64,000 nucleotides of DNA from Pseudacidovorax intermedius (GTDB lineage Bacteria; Pseudomonadota; Gammaproteobacteria; Burkholderiales; Burkholderiaceae_C), in assembly GCF_001476815.1 (NCBI RefSeq), contig NZ_LDSL01000064.1, forward strand, positions 1-64,000, read 5' to 3'. The translations under genes and the position numbers were made by a program. This document shows positions 63,522 through 64,000 of the stretch, in pieces; the first letter of the stretch is position 1, and every line of letters begins with the position of its first letter. The notes under the pieces are model-generated. The model worked only from the letters and a program-made list of their open reading frames with translations. It was not told where the DNA came from and did not search any database.

Positions 63522-63998
63522 ATGCAAGGCGATCCCCAGGTCATCGACCACCTCCAGGCCCAGCTCAAGATCGAACTGACGGCCATCAACCAGTACTTCC
63601 TGCACTACCGGATGCTCAAGCATTGGGGCTTCGACAAGCTGGCGAAGAAGGAATATTCCGAATCCATCGAGGCCATGAAGCACGCGGACAAGCTGATGGA
63701 CCGCATCTTCATGCTCGACGGCCTGCCCAACCTGCAGGACCTGGGCAAGCTCAACGTCGGCGAGGACGTGCCCGAGATCCTCGACTGCGACCTGCGCACC
63801 GAGCAGGGCTCGCAGGCCACGCTCAAGGCCGGCATCGCCTACTGCGAGTCGGTGCGCGATTTCGTTTCCCGCGACCTGCTGGAAGACATCCTGGAGGACA
63901 CCGAGGAACAGATCGACTTCCTGGAGACCCAGATCGATCTGATCGGCAAGGTCGGCCTGCAGAACTACCTGCAGTCGCAGATGGGCGACGCGGACTGA
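63522..63998 (+). CDS. bfr: Bacterioferritin, haem-type with degenerate ferroxidase site
   Basis: 158-residue ferritin-like four-helix protein matching E. coli Bfr (158) without gaps, so residues can be compared directly. The axial haem ligand Met52 is kept. Of the six di-iron ligands, Glu18, His54 and Glu94 are kept, while position 51 is Ala (Glu in E. coli), 127 is Thr (Glu) and 130 is Gln (His). It should still form the 24-mer shell and bind haem, but probably cannot oxidise iron efficiently alone; a partner subunit is expected. ATG 63522 is the conserved start (MQGDPQVIDHL), divergent from ahpC across a 252-base region. The gene ends two bases before the window does. Confidence 0.92.
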   Translation: MQGDPQVIDHLQAQLKIELTAINQYFLHYRMLKHWGFDKLAKKEYSESIEAMKHADKLMDRIFMLDGLPNLQDLGKLNVGEDVPEILDCDLRTEQGSQATLKAGIAYCESVRDFVSRDLLEDILEDTEEQIDFLETQIDLIGKVGLQNYLQSQMGDAD

Positions 63999-64000
63999 GT

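Overview
The window is a dense, high-GC chromosomal segment from a betaproteobacterium, most likely a member of the Comamonadaceae (Burkholderiales). I infer this from the tmRNA tag ANDERFALAA, from the core-gene order ompA / gyrA-DUF2059-serC-pheA-tyrA-aroA::cmk-rpsA-ihfB-lapA-lapB, and from the general style of the genes (Bug-type binding protein, TRAP transporter). I see no prophage, insertion sequence, CRISPR array or plasmid functions, and no gene-free stretch longer than about 255 bases.

Layout. 1-3.7 kb: the end of an HtrA/trypsin-like protease gene, then a tightly packed MoxR - DUF58 - VWA (BatA-like) operon. 3.8-5.5 kb: NADP-isocitrate dehydrogenase, then a 59-residue lysine-rich exported peptide. 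5.6-8.2 kb, minus strand: tmRNA (ssrA), gph, ubiG and an OmpA-family protein. 8.5-21.6 kb: gyrA, a DUF2059 protein and the serC-pheA-tyrA-aroA::cmk-rpsA-ihfB-lapAB block, then a ComEA-like helix-hairpin-helix protein. A nested palindromic element separates pheA from tyrA. 21.7-25.1 kb: a DctPQM TRAP transporter and the fluoride exporter crcB. 25.2-31.4 kb: a six-gene Mrp/Pha cation/proton antiporter operon in which subunits A and B are fused. 31.5-33.6 kb: a Bug-type solute-binding protein and an alpha/beta hydrolase.

33.7-39.9 kb: four overlapping signalling genes: a CHASE3-GAF hybrid kinase with three receivers, CheR, a CheB that has only its esterase domain, and a receiver-kinase. This looks like a chemosensory methylation pair attached to hybrid kinases, with no MCP, CheA or CheW present. 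40-45.5 kb: prfB with its programmed +1 frameshift, a HAD phosphatase, pepN and fbp. 45.6 kb: tRNA-Thr(CGT) with its own promoter and terminator. 45.8-51 kb: a membrane PAS hybrid kinase with receiver and Hpt domains, translationally coupled to an HD-GYP response regulator, then a thermonuclease-like protein. 51-64 kb: a CorC/CNNM protein and apaH (divergent), followed by a long minus-strand run: a class V aminotransferase, an RhlE-type helicase, a zinc metallopeptidase, a small membrane protein, dcd, guaD, a BMP-type binding protein and ahpF-ahpC. A perfect OxyR-type dyad sits at the ahpC promoter. A plus-strand bacterioferritin closes the window.

Most of the window is housekeeping or core metabolism. 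The points most worth following up are: the CheR/CheB-kinase module; the bacterioferritin that has lost half its ferroxidase ligands but keeps the haem methionine; the Gln at position 83 of GyrA; two A.C mismatches in the tRNA-Thr; the pheA-tyrA palindromic element; the OxyR site at ahpC; and the Asr-like small exported peptide.
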